64,000 nt of DNA, taken from contig NMRA01000094.1 of NCBI GenBank assembly GCA_002633005.1, positions 24,208 to 88,207 of the forward strand, in the 5' to 3' direction. The notes under the pieces are model-generated. The model saw only the letters and a list, made by a program, of their open reading frames with translations, did not search any database and was not told where the DNA came from. How positions within the stretch are numbered: position 1 is the stretch's first letter; each line of letters opens with the position of its first letter. Source of the stretch: Phoronis australis. Taxonomy: Eukaryota; Phoronida; Phoronidae. The position numbers were made by a program, and so were the translations under genes. Shown piece by piece: positions 22,910-36,200 of the stretch.

Positions 22910-25469
22910 CTCGTTAGCAAAAGCAAATGACGACCGAACTTATCACAACCGAGGTAGAACAATGACTGACTCGATTGCTCCCACAGCCAGACTATATGAA
23001 AAGAAATTGACGCGAAATTCTTGCCTCCCAAAACGTCACTTCCTGAGTAGACGACGGTAATTAATTAAATTACGAAAAGCAGTAAATAAGTGAAAAATAT
23101 GTCTGAGATAATCAACGTACCGTATTTTTGCTAAAAATGACATGCAAAAATGTTGCTTTTGCCTTTAAAGGTGGCTTCTACGACCGAGAAGTAACGGATC
23201 CGATACATTTACACAAAAGAACTGGAGTTCTGTGATCTATCTGAATATTTTGTGTTTAAAACAAGTCACAGATTCAACGTAGAGACTGTTCAAAGTCATG
23301 TGCATGTTCGTGAAATTTTTATAATGTTGTGTTTTAGGTACACAGTCAGTTTGTAACATGGTGTGGTTAAACACGAGGACTATTGTCATTATGGCCTGCA
23401 TTTTGAGTAAGTAAGTGAAATAACACAATGGTAACACAAGTGGCTAGCCGAGGATCCTAAGTTGTCCACTTTTTGTAACACTCTAAAACCGATGTTGTCA
23501 TCCTCATTATTGACTATGTCTGTGAAATTAAGACCGTTAGGCTGGTCAGAGTTGGATCAGTTATTTCACGCAGCGAATTGTTGCTGAAAAATTGCGAACA
23601 TTTCACAGAACGGAACGAAGCTATCTTATGAAAGATTGTCCAGCGTTCACATTGATACCGTCAGACCGGATGAAGGCAAATCTGGTGCTGTAAACATTCC
23701 CTTCATTAAACGAGACAAGGATCGATTAGGAGAAATCTTTCGAGTTTCCCCAATGGCTCTATCCACATTACATGTACATTCAAAATTGGGGGAAGGTATC
23801 AATAGAGTGGCTCTGTTCACATATTAAGCGTAGTTATCGTTTCTTATCAGATCTTATCTAAATAGAAGGCTTGAAAGCATCCGGGTTCTATTTTCCATTT
23901 TCTTTTTGGGGAAATGAAAACCGATGGAAACTATCAAATCGGAATAGAAGAATAAAAACTAGACTATGTGAGTTTTTGAATTTTCAAAATTGGTCAAGTC
24001 AGAATAGCGATTTTGTCAACAAAAACCCAAGCCTTGAGCTATTCATTTGAAAGTAGTTTCGGGTGCGGCGTATAATCTAATTAACTGCACCACTAACTCG
24101 TAAAAGCTGGATAAAACTTGTCCTGGTCTAGCTAAGGGAATTTTCATTACATAGTGAACGCTCGTAACTCGTCTGATCAGCTTGATTATGCGACTCCACA
24201 TGACACCGTGAGAATACTACATCCACAGTATAGACTTTAGTTAGGCTCTGGTCGCCCATGGTGAACGCAGGTAATTTGTCATTATTAGTACTACCACATT
24301 GGTGTTAATGGGAATTACTCGCTAGGTGGCCATCTCTATGATGTCTACTTTCTGATAAAAAATCCTTCATCGACTGATAAATCCAAATCACGCCACGTGA
24401 TATCCAACCACGTACAACTATTTCAGTCTATTAGAAACTATACTTAGCCATTATAAATCGCCAAATTCTGCTTTCTTCGTAGGCGTGTTTGCCGTTCCAT
24501 TGAAAACAACGTGATCACGTTGCTGTTCTTTCCGTTGCTTGAAATGAAATTGCATTGTTACAATGAAACCCCGCAAATGGGGAACTCGGCAATATTTCTT
24601 ACACGCGAGCTGGAGAAGGTTAGTTTAACCACCCATTTAGAGTGGCTCGAAAAAAAGAGAAGCCATTTGAAGGGAACATCCATGAAAAAGTCACCCATTC
24701 GTAGAGATTAGCGAAGAGCTGAACTTTTTTACAAGTTGAGCTGTCCAAAAATCAGGTTTAATGGGTCAAAATACACTATTACCGTAAGACTGAAATAGTA
24801 TACAATGCCATGGTGTTCGTAATGAGTACATCTTAAAACATTTATGTAAAGGTATATGTTATTTGAAAAGGGACGGAATTTGCTGTTTCGAATTACCTTA
24901 GTGAACCTTATGTACGTAAAAAGCACACATTTGCAGGTAATTGTCAAAAATTGCACTTTTGTTGTGAAAGTCACCTTCCTGATCGGCACGCCACATATAC
25001 CTTTTCAATGGGATTACCGTCAGTCCTTTGGGAATAAAACGCATGAAATTCCTTCCACTCACCGTGCAAAGCAACTTCACGAGCCTATTTTGAAACGCTA
25101 ACCACTTGCCAACTTCAAAACCTATTTTGAAAAACTAACCACTAGTCAATTCCTCTTCAGCAAAAAATATTTTTTATATGATTAAGGAATACGACTTGAC
25201 TAACTTTATAACTTTAAGTAAACAAAGTCACAAACTAGTTGTAGACAGAGGGCGCTCCTGTAATGACGCTTTCATTTTCACGGTTTTCCAATAAGTGAAT
25301 TAATTGAACATCCGGGAGTTAGTTTCAACGACTAAAGCAAACAAGTATTTTCACTAAGACGACAAAATTGGGATTTGCGGCATTTTTTTGCATCGAAGTC
25401 AGAAAATGCATTCACAGTGATGAGGCGTACGACAGTTTTTCTTTGACATCCCCTGCTATGCTGGATATT
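22910..25469. other. Non-coding stretch, nothing recognised
   Basis: Upstream exons of the chitin-binding gene could lie here, but I find no stretch with convincing coding and splice signals. Confidence 0.45.
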
Positions 25470-25690
25470 AGTTGAATTCTATAAACTGTGATCGATTTTT
25501 ATTGGCATCTGTGTACTGTAATCGACATTTGTTGACATCTATTAACTGTGACCGACATTTGTTGAAATCTACAACCCTGCGGTGAACTTTTGTTGAAGTG
25601 TATCAACCGCAATTGATATTTGTTTGAATCTATAAAATATGCTGGACATTTCTTGCAATCCAAAACCTGTGGTCAACATTTGCTGAAAAC
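25470..25690. repeat. Degenerate tandem repeat, about 40 bp x 5
   Basis: The phrase ACTGTGATCGACATTTGTTG with the following TCTATAAA recurs about every 40 bp with many substitutions. Confidence 0.7.
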
Positions 25691-26222
25691 TGTTACTTTT
25701 TGAAATCTACATATGAAAGTGTAAATCTTAAATTACCATGAAAATACTGATCGCCTTTTTTTAGTCAAATCTGCCTGCCACCTCTTGACCACATCACATC
25801 ACCGAATGAATGGAAGTCTGAAGATTTCTGCCCCAACGTTACTCCAACCTAGGACGCTGCAGTCCACTGAGCGGCCATCAAGGACCACTCATGGAACGCA
25901 AAATTCCAATTCCACTTAGTAGAGGGCATCCAGCACTCTAACACCCAAGTGCATATGAATATGTACATCTTAAACCAGTGTTGAAATAAAAATCACAAAC
26001 ATTTTCAAGTCTAGTCTGCACGTCACTTGACTGGATTTATGATACTTACCCCTAGTCCTGATGGCTAAGAGGACTAGACAGCCATTAAGGTTAGCAGAAG
26101 GTTAGGGTAGAAATCTTTTCAGACTTTATTTATTAGGTCACCTCATGCAGACCAGACCTAAAAATGTTGAAATCTACTTGTTGTGTGAAAGTGAACAATG
26201 TGGCATGTGATGTCATTCCCAG
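25691..26222. other. Probable intron before the chitin-binding exon
   Basis: No coding block seen; ends at the acceptor TTCCCAG (26216-26222). Confidence 0.4.
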
Positions 26223-26452
26223 GTGTGGTGTATTCACGCTGTCCTCTCAGCCCACCAGATCAGCCAGACCCTCCCTGTTGTGAGAAAACGTATGGCGTGG
26301 TGAATACCTACACCCCAGTAGACGGCTGTAAGCAGTTCTGGCAAACCGCTCCAGGATACGCACCAGGAAAACTGCCATGTCCATCAGGACTTCTGTTCAG
26401 CACAAGATCCTGTCAGTGTGAACAACCTGCTGATGTAAATTGTTCTGTATGA
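26223..26452 (+). CDS. Terminal exon: peritrophin-A-like chitin-binding domain
   Basis: Exon after acceptor TTCCCAG, entered in phase 1, with TGA at 26450-26452. It encodes about 76 residues with eight Cys: CPLSPPDQPDPPCC, VDGCKQFWQTAPGYAP, LPCPSGLLFST, and CQCEQPADVNCSV-stop. The Cys spacing, the aromatic FW core and CPSGLLF match CBM14/peritrophin-A domains of secreted proteins. A C-terminal position occurs in chitinases, mollusc shell-matrix proteins and the VCBPs of lower chordates. No upstream exon was identified, so the full protein is unknown. It converges on the PRDM4-like gene. Confidence 0.75.
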
Positions 26453-26481
26453 CTGCCTGACACACAGGTGACAATATGTAC

Positions 26482-26487
26482 AATAAA
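26482..26487 (+). promoter_or_regulatory. Poly(A) signal AATAAA
   Basis: Thirty bases after the stop of the chitin-binding exon, consistent with a very short 3' UTR. Confidence 0.7.
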
Positions 26488-26625
26488 AAAATAAGAATAC
26501 TTGTGTGTTTGTTCACCTACAACATTGTATGCCTAAGAATGGTTATTGTTGCAACTTGTAAGGCAACGGAAGACTGACCCAATGAACCAACTCAGAAACA
26601 CCTCAATGTTTCTGTAACAAAAATC

Positions 26626-26631
26626 TTTAAT
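26626..26631 (-). promoter_or_regulatory. Candidate poly(A) signal ATTAAA of the PRDM4-like gene
   Basis: Minus-strand ATTAAA about 210 bases past the stop. It would end the transcript within about 140 bp of the convergent gene's AATAAA. Confidence 0.35.
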
Positions 26632-26742
26632 TCCATAAGTATAAAACCTTAACAATGACATGAAATATCTTAAGGGACAAATATAAAACCCAAAAGCTAA
26701 CAATGTTGAGTTAAACCAAAATACTTCACTGAAGTCAAAGTA

Positions 26743-26838
26743 AAATTATAATGTGAAAGTATTGCACCAAGGGAGGCAAATAACACAAACAAATTATAAT
26801 GTGAAAGTATTGCACCAAGGGAGGCAAATAACACAAAC
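26743..26838. repeat. Tandem duplication, 48 bp x 2, in the PRDM4 3' UTR
   Basis: Two identical 48-bp units (26743-26790, 26791-26838) containing ATTGCACCAAGGGAGGC lie directly after the minus-strand stop codon. Confidence 0.95.
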
Positions 26839-26839
26839 A

Positions 26840-27294
26840 TTACCCACAACTAGTTCCCTGCTTCTCCTTTTTTCGTGCAGAGCGTGTTTGTGCAACATTA
26901 TCCGACCTTTCTTTCCTCACAAGATCCATTTTTGCATTTTTCTGTGGCACACGTAACCCTTTGCAAGTTTTCTTGTGTCTGATCATGTGATACTTTGTAC
27001 GGAACAGTTTGGTGCACTCCTGACATGGGAAGTGTTTTACCTCATCGTGAATCAGCAAATGTTTCTTGAAAGTGGCCAACTTAAAGAACTCTCGAGGGCA
27101 CTTAGGACATGAAAATGACAGCTCTTTAGTGTGAATATTTTCATGCTGCTTTGCATCAAATGCCCGACTGAACGTTTTTTCACAGAACTGACACTTCACT
27201 CGATTGCCACCAGAGTGTGTTAACTCATGAAACTGCATGTGGGCTTTCTGTCGGAACTTCCTGTGGCAAATGGAGCATTCAAACTTTCTCTCAT
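26840..27294 (-). CDS. prdm4: prdm4 exon 9, four zinc fingers and C-terminus
   Basis: 455 nt, acceptor TTATTTCAG, stop TAA at 26842-26840. Fingers: CSICHRKFRQKAHMQFHELTH, CQFCEKTFSRAFDAKQHENIH, CPKCPREFFKLATFKKHLLIH and CCHC-type CQECTKLFRTKYHMIRHKKTC. A basic tail of about 35 residues follows. Confidence 0.93.
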
Positions 27295-30200
27295 CTGAAA
27301 TAAAGACTCAAAATACTGATCCCGGATAAATATCAGCATGCTAAAGTACTATCCATGTTATTTCTTATTTTGATCCTGTGTAAACACCATCGCGGTAAAA
27401 GTTATATTGATCCTGGGTACAATCCACATTATTTTACATTAAAACTGGATAAATACCAACATGGTAAAAATACAATCCATTTTATTTCATGGTAAAAGTA
27501 CTATGCACATTATTTTTACATTGAAACTGGATAAATACCAACATGGTAAAAGTACTATGCACATTATTTTTACATTGATCTGCGCAAATACCAGAGTGTG
27601 GTAAAAGTACCAACCATGTTATTTTGATAATTTTTGACATCTATCACCAAATGTTTCAATTAGACACCGTTTGAGAACTCTAATATAATTGTTGATATCA
27701 TAGTCTAAGTCTGTAAGTCAGACATGTTATAAGAACAGATGATTTCCCTTATTTTGGCACATTTCTCCACTATTGTCCACCTAAATTTGACAGTTCCCCT
27801 AGTTTTGATAAATTAATCAACGGTGTAGTAAACCTGGATCCCAACCTTAGCTATTGCTAGTAGCAACATTGTTGTAAGCCTGGATCCCAACCTTAGCTAT
27901 TGCTAGTAGCAACAATATAGTAAATCTGTATCACAACCTCAGCTATTGTTAGTATCAACGGTGTGGAAAGTCGGGAGCACAACCTTAACTATTGCTAGTA
28001 TCAACAGTGTTGTAAGTCTGGAACACAACCTTAACTATTACTAGTATCAACAGTGCAGTAAGTCTGGATCACATCCTTAACTATTGCTAGAAAGATGGAC
28101 TGAACAACTTATAAATAAAATAAATTAAATACTTTCACCTAAAACCAATGACATGGTTGATAAGATATTCTTGACACAGTAATGACAACCATGATTGATT
28201 TTTGAGGATTACTGACAAGAGACATGGGTGTAAACCTCAAAATCAAGTGAAAGTGGATTTCAAAATACCTTCAAGCATAATCTAAGGCCAACTATAAATA
28301 CATATTGCGCTTACCCGAATGCGTGAGTTTGTGGACGCGGAGGTTACTGGCATTATTGAAGGCCTTCAGACAAACAGTGCACTTGAATGGGCGCAGGCCC
28401 ATGTGAATAAACATGTGAGTCTCTAGCTTGGCTGAAGATGGGAATGGTCGACTACACAGAGTACACTTCCACTTGAAGGCGCTAGTGTCGGGATGCATGT
28501 GGCGGTAGTGCTTCTTTAGCGAGGCACTGTTTGGGTATGTTTTATTGCACACTCGACAGAGTGGACTCTCGTCTGCTTCACTGGCCACACCTAGCAAGTA
28601 TACAAAAGGCCTTATCAAGAACATCCTTCTCGTTGGAGTTAGACTGTTTCACGATTGATGAGTCACAAACCAATAAGTGAATATGATAAATACTGTCTTA
28701 AAGACTGTTACAACACAATCTAGTACAGAATGAATTTTAACACACACACACACAGCAATGAAACAATAAATGCGCAGTTTGAAACAATAAAATGGCCGAG
28801 GTCAGACATTTTCATTCAAGACCCACACCTAACACTGCTCTAAAGCTAAATACAGGAGACAAGGTGGATTTTCTACACGTAACTACATACCCAAGTGTTT
28901 AGCATAGTCTGGAGAGTACCAGTACAATAGCTCTGTGTGTTCCTCAACCTCCTTACAGGTAATGAAGTAGATGTTGTTCCCATGTTGGTAGGCAATCACG
29001 TTCTGTTCGTTATTAGAACGCGCTCGTTTCATGAACCTCAACCAATTAGAATCATTCTCTTCTAGACAATTAATAGTATGGCTGCAAAAACCTTTCGCAT
29101 CAAAAAGCTGGAAGAGCGAACAACATAATATCAATATTAAAAGTTCAGTTAACAGAAAGATAAATAATTGTAAGCAATCTTGTACACATTATATCAGGTG
29201 TGCACACGTTGCTCAGGTGGCCCCATTGCACTGATCACCTGGAACCATTTTGTGCTTTACTAATATAACAATAAAACTGAGTTGAGGAGCTAGCGACCTG
29301 ACTCAACGGTCTACAGTGTGCCCCAGATGGACTTGAACCAGACACCTATCTCATTAGGCCACACTGCTTCCTCACACAGCAATATTAACAAGAGCAATAT
29401 TAATGAAAGCAATGTCAATGAAAATAAGCAAGAGCAATATTATCAAGAGCAATACAGAACATTGATATACACCCACTGTACTCATCACAAACTGCAAAGA
29501 TTTTAGGGGTTCTCATTTTTTTCAAACATTTTCACAGTTGTCAGATTCATTCAAAAGTCAACTTCCGTTCTGCTCTCCTCATTACAAACACATAATTTTG
29601 ACAATTTTTATGAAGATTTAGCAAATATATATCAATGGGGAGGCACAGGCAATTTGACACTAGAGAACGCACACTAAACATATCCGTCCAAAAATCCTCA
29701 CCAGTTGTGCTATCTTCAAAAGACAAACACCCCACAAATTTCATCAAAGAACTTGGTGGATATTAAAGCAGGCATATCAAAACAAAACACCAGTACAGGA
29801 GCCACATTTAGTAGGATCAGTCCAAAATTCAATGACAATCATGCTTCCCTAAATAGAATTGAATGTGCCAAGTTTCATAAAGAACCATCAAAGAACTTTG
29901 CATATATTGTGGCAGACATAAAGAAAAATAAAATTACCACTAGAGGGTAAGGCATAGTATATCTCACTGAAAATTAATATGGCCTAGCTTGCTTCAAGAA
30001 GAATACACCTGTCAACTTTGATCATGATTCTTTAAGTGATTTGGTGGATAAGGACATGCATATAAAAAATCAATGAAAAAGTTGCCAGGAGGCACAAAAT
30101 AGGTTACAAGGCTGCCAACCCATAAAGGGCATAATCGGTAACCTTCATGTTAAAAATCCGTATTTTGCAAGTGAAAATTGTATGATTTCCAACATTTTCA

Positions 30201-33200
30201 GAAAGTCTTAATTTCAATCGTAAGATGTATCGATACACACCAAAACAACAATAATTTTCAATTTCAAATAGTGTTGAACTGGAAAAAGCAACATTACATA
30301 ATAACTCAGCTTGTCACATCAATATTTTACGGGTTTTGTTGTCAGCATGGCTGATTTCTTCCCACACTACCACGACTCCGCAAATATCTCATAACTCCTG
30401 ATCCATAACAGTGTTGAAGGCGTCAGGGTTGTCAGAGATGAAGACAGAGTGATTAAACACTGTTAACTACATTGAATTCCCAATTTCTAAATGTAAATGG
30501 TACTAGCCGTTACCCGTACTTTTGCACAGGTTGCAGCTACTGGGAAATGCAGAGGGGAAATAGCTACAGCTCCAAGTGAATATTAGTGTTCATCGCAAGA
30601 AACAGGAATACTTATTGAAGAGACCGTGTTATCTTAAATCTTCAATAAGAGTTTCTGTCACAGTCAGATTTAGGCAGGGTGTGCCACTGCGGGATTTTTT
30701 TCCCTCGGCAGAACAAATTTCTTTCCAGAATATTTGACCCTGCCGTAACACAAAGTACGGTAGTCAGCTTTTCTTTAAAGTGAAATCTAAGAATTTCAAG
30801 CATTTGAAAATAATGTATTGTACATAAAGTATATAATGTATTTACAAGTCACATCATAAATGTTTATACTAAGGTAGAAAGCCAGCTAGCTGTATGAAGA
30901 CTATCGTTGACTTACAACTAGGTAGCCGTGTTTTGAGCTCTGTTAGACACCAAATTTTCACACAACCCGAGTAGCTCATCTCATCACCTCATTGTGAAAC
31001 TTATATCAATATGTAGAGCTAACGACCGAAGGGGTGCATGCAGAATCCGGAAATCAATCGGCACTCATCTTGCCCATTACATCTGTTTAAGTGAAAAAAA
31101 CAATCTAATGAACATAATTCTGGTGCAATTCTACGCCTTTTGTAACAAAGAAAGTCTGTCAGTCTTTTGAAAACAGTGCATACTTGTGACATGCGCACAT
31201 GCCATTTCCTAAAATTTTGCATTATCTCTAGGTAGTTTGTTCTGAAATTGGTTTTGCTGGTATTAAAATACAAAAAACTTGTAATGAAATGAAACCAGTT
31301 ATGATTTCTTTGACATGTACGCAACCTCATGGAAGAGAAAAACAGTTGATTGAAGAATCAGTGAAATTGGCCAATTGGTAACGCAATGGCGCCAAAACCC
31401 GAGCCAAAAGGGGCCACCACAATTTCAGCAGCAAAATAATGTCTGGTAGAATGCCAATTTTCCAACATCGGCAAATAATTATTATAAGTTTACTTAAGGA
31501 AAATTTTAGTTTTTAATGACATCATTAATTTTGGCGGCGACAGGCCTGAATAAGTATATACGCGACGGAAGCCGGAGGGAGTGAAATTAAGCCGACGGAT
31601 TGACATCATCCAAGCCGTTAAGCCGACGGACTGACGTCACCAAGGCCAGTATGACATGAACCACCTCCCTCCATGTCCGCAAAAAAATGGTCTGCGAGAA
31701 AAAAATAAAAAACCTTGAATCTAAATAGAGGGCCAGTGCACTACCTGGGACCAAGGTGGGGACCAAGGTGGGGACCAAGGTGGTGCCAAAAGGGGCACAG
31801 CAAAGGTCTGTGCTAGAGTGGGCCAGACGGAGTTTGTGTGAAAGGTACATTTTATATAATATATACTTGTCGCCAAAATTTCATTCTTGACATCTTAACA
31901 GGATTCCCAAAACATAACGCAAAACCAAGTGAGCGCACTTTTCATTGGACAGTCCTTCACAAAAATGCAACTGACCAACCATAAAAGGGAAGCTTCGTTT
32001 GCAAATTGCATTCTACACTCAGAAGACATCTTATAGGTCGGATCTTGCATTCTCGACAATTTCCGTCACTTTCTAGTACTTTGTGCCTTGATCTTCGCCG
32101 ATCTATCGCTTTGAAATGCTGATAAGTTTAAATATACTTTAACTTTCATCTGATTTTTTGAAGAGAAATATATGTTTAAAATCTGTAACATTTGAAAATC
32201 CATATGCAGTGATTTTTAGGTCCTGAAAGTACGTAGAATATTGATAAATCCGTAACGTTGGCGGCCCTGAGGTTGAATCCATCGTTGACAGGACAGGTGC
32301 CATTGTCTCCTTCACGTAAACTCCTTTGATAAATTACACAAAGATTCATATCCAGGAAAACCTCAACATAAAGATGATAAAGATTCATCAAGGAACTTGG
32401 AAGATGTAGAGATAGAGAAAAATAGTTTCTACAAGGAGGTGCCACAGTTGGTAGACTCCCCGAAAATGAATGTGAGCCATCCTCCCATCAGGAGGAACAC
32501 ATGCTCCAAATTTTATGAAGATTCATCCAAGAATTTGATAATTAAATCAAATACATGCTGTGCAGTTACAGAGGGATAAAAACAAATTTCCTAAAAGCAA
32601 TACAAAGCATTGAAATGCTTCTAGGTGTGTTCATTAGTTTCAACAAGAGCAATACAAAGCATTGAAATGCTTCTAGGTGTGTTCATTAGTTTCAACAAGA
32701 GCAATACAAAGCATTGAAATGCTTCTAGGTGTGTTCATTAGTTTCAACAAGAGCAACGCAGAGCGTTGAAATGCGCCCACAATTGCACCGTATACGGTAT
32801 CCTTCTAGTGTTGTTTATTGGTACCATAAAGTGGCCAGTAGAGGGCATATATGTAGTATGTTGTACTGTGCAAAATGGAAAGGGATGGTCATTGTCTCCT
32901 CAATAGGCTAGGGGCAAAATGTGAGTGATCTTCATAATACAAGCACATCCTATACATCAGTTGCTTAAAGCACCACAGAAACATAGAATTAAAAACAAAT
33001 TTACCAACATACGAGGTTAGCACAGCATTAGAATGCCAGAAACAAATTTCTACTTGGAACTTTTCCTTCATAGTCACGAAGAAACACAAAGTATACACCT
33101 GAAGACCTATGAAAATACAGAGGTCAATGTAAAATACTAAAATTGCCACTAGAGGCATACGGGTAGTCAGAATCATCCTAAAGTCGTCATCGTCCGTTGT

Positions 33201-36200
33201 CAACATCACATAAATACACTTGCTAAATTTAGTAAAGATCCTGCAAACGGTTTGGGAGATACAGCCATGGGCGCAAAAAAAACTGCCACTATGAGACACA
33301 GTGGAGCTCTTCGAAAGAAGTTGTTATCTCTTGTCATGTTGATAGGAAACTTGCAAATTTCACAAATATCCAGAAAAAGCTTTATAGGAGATACAGATAA
33401 AGTTGGACCTGGAGAGTTCTAGCAGACCTCCTCCATAACCACTGTGACTAGTCACTGATAAGTGACCTGATGCATGTCCAACATGCTATTAACATATCTC
33501 ACCTTCCACAAGTAGGGATGTGACCTGATGCATGTCCAACATGCTATTAACATATCTCACCTTCCACAAGTAGGGAAGTGACCTGATGCATGTCCAACAT
33601 GCTATTAACATATCTCACCTTCCACAAGTAGGGAAGTGACCTGATACATGTCCAACATGCTATTAACATATCTCACCTTCCACAAGTAGGGAAGTGACCT
33701 GATGCATGTCCAACATGCTATTAACATATCTCACCTTCCACAAGTAGGGAAGTGACCTGATGCATGTCCAACATGCTATTAACATATCTCACCTTCCATT
33801 AGTAGGGAAGTGACCTGATGCATGTCCAACATGCTATTAACATATCTCACCTTCCACAAGTAGGGATGTAAATGAAATGGTCTTGAATGTACTTTTTGAG
33901 TCTTGCCTTTGAGCATTGAAAACAGTGTGTTACATGGCAATTTGACCTTAGTCCAGACACCTGAAAAGAAATGAAACTTACCAACAGTTTTATGTCCACT
34001 TAAATGGCAACTCATATTTACAGACCTTTGCTGCAAAAAATACCACTAGGGGTTGCAGCTGAATGCGTATGGAAATTGGTAATTGCCACCCAATCCTTGC
34101 AAGCCTGACAACTTTGACAAGATTCATGTGTGAATCATATTTCACAACTGTAGGCCTGCTAGTTGAAACCAAATTTCCTGAATATGTGTCAAAGAGCGTG
34201 TTTTTAAACGAGCACGGCATAAAGAAAACTTCAATTGACAAAATGTAGCACTCAGACCTGTCTGTAATGTTACATTGACATCATGTGACACTCAGACCTG
34301 TCTGTAATGTTACATTGACATCATGTGACACTTAGACCTGTCTGTAATATTACATTGACACAATGTGACACTCAGACCTGCCTGTAATATCACAATGACA
34401 TAATATGACACTCACACCTGTCTATAACGTTACTTCAAATGTAGTCTCATTGAATGACACATAACGCAGCTTTCTAAAATTACTCCTTTCAACCATGTAA
34501 GGTTCAACAAAGTTCCCATGGAGCATGCTTGGCACGCATGAGAACAATAACATGGATTAGTTTACAATTTTTAGTCTATGAAAGACCATCAAAACAATAA
34601 TATCACCTGCCAATTGAAGTGTTGTAGGACTTTTCCTATACTGAACAAGCTAAGAGGTTCTTTTGGAATGTTAAATCCATTAAGAAAAATTGACATTTAA
34701 AGACAGCCAGTTGGGGAGAAATATTTGTGCTTTAAGTACACGCGACATATTTTTAGTCAAGCTAAATGTTTCAAAAAAGTCAGACAGATCAATGTTACAT
34801 GTTTCATGCTTACCACAGTCCTCCTGAAGCAGATTGGATGGCTTGAGGGTCAATAATGGAGGCAGGCTGGCACGAGCTTTGGACACGACAGGACTATCAG
34901 CCACCATGGTGTAGGTAATGCGGTGGAGGTCACATGGTTTGTCTTGGCTCTTCATACAGTGCAGACAGACTGAAACAAAATGTATCTCACTGACTTGAAC
35001 AAGACTTAAATGTAAAGTACAACAGTCTCAACAAAAGATACTTTTTGAATGGAACCAAACAAGACAGAGAGCAGTGACTGTGGATGAGCGGCAGAGAGCA
35101 GTGACTGTGGATGAGCGACAGAGAGCAGTGACTGTGGATGAGCGGCAGAGAGCAGTGACTGTGGATGAGCGGCAGAGAGCAGTGACTGTGGATGAGCGGC
35201 AGAGAGCAGTGACTGTGGATGAGCGGCAGAGAGCAGTGACTGTGGATGAGCGGCGTTTGGCGTTTTCCAAAAATTACTCTTAGATACTGATTAATACTTA
35301 ATTTTTGAATACCCATATCAGTATGTGACTCTTCTTCACTATTATACTTAATTTTTGAATACCCATATCAGTATGTGACTCTTCTTCACTATTATACTTA
35401 ATTTTTGAATACCCATATCAGTATGTGACTCTTCTTCACTATTATAGGAAAAGAACCAGTATTACAACTTTAATGAACTTACAACATCCCATCTCTGAGA
35501 GTGGCACTTCTTCAGGTTGTGCACCATTACACAAATCTGCTGACTGTTGAACTGATGGTCGACCATCTGCACTCATTAAAAGCTCCAACACTGTAAAAAC
35601 AAGATCCTTCACAAACTCTAGTGCAGCAAATCTGATGAATAGGGGTGCGCATAAGAATTGATCAAGGCCAATGAAAACTTGTCACAAGTAAGTCTTTAAC
35701 ATTGCATTTATGGTAATAAGTGTGCTTGGAGATTTCATCTTCTCAAAAATACATTTGGTAGTGTGCTTGGAGATTTTACCATCTTAAAATGCGTGTGACA
35801 AAAAAGGTTTACATATGTTTTGTTGTATCGCATTTCAAAAAAATGAAATTATAGAATTGCTTGCAAATTGCACTCACATATTTCACTGAATGGAAAATTC
35901 CACAGTAAAATGATCATAGGAAATGAAAACAAATTTTTGAAAAACTACTTTTTGAAACTGGTTCTGCATTGGCAAGACATAATTTTTATGGTTAAATGAA
36001 AAAATCCAATAGCAGTAGTTTTCAACATCACAAAATGACATTTATTGTGCAAAAATGCAAAATAACCACAACAGCGGGGACACTAAAACTTTTCAATCAA
36101 TTTCTAACCAGCAGTTGGAACATTAAAAGAATACCAAACCTGGTTTTAGCCTATTAAAAGATGTTAAAACAACGTTCCTATCCAATTCTCTAAAACAAAG

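Noticed and set aside
32176-32445. GC-richer minus-strand open frame considered as the missing PR-domain exon (GVYVKETM in one frame)
   Set aside because: The true exon was found at 33851-33960 with correct phase and better alignment; no phase-0 donor exists here.
33989-34036. Small minus-strand exon candidate with a good acceptor (TATTTTTTGCAG) and donor (GTAAGT) encoding QRSVNMSCHLSGHKTVG
   Set aside because: Its donor is only about 26 nt from the exon 6 acceptor at 33961, too short for an intron, and its phase would shift the PRDM4 frame.
35028-35316. Repeat-protein-like frames on both strands (TVDERQRAV; SSTVTALCR)
   Set aside because: A 27-bp minisatellite gives open frames on both strands; no start context or splice sites.
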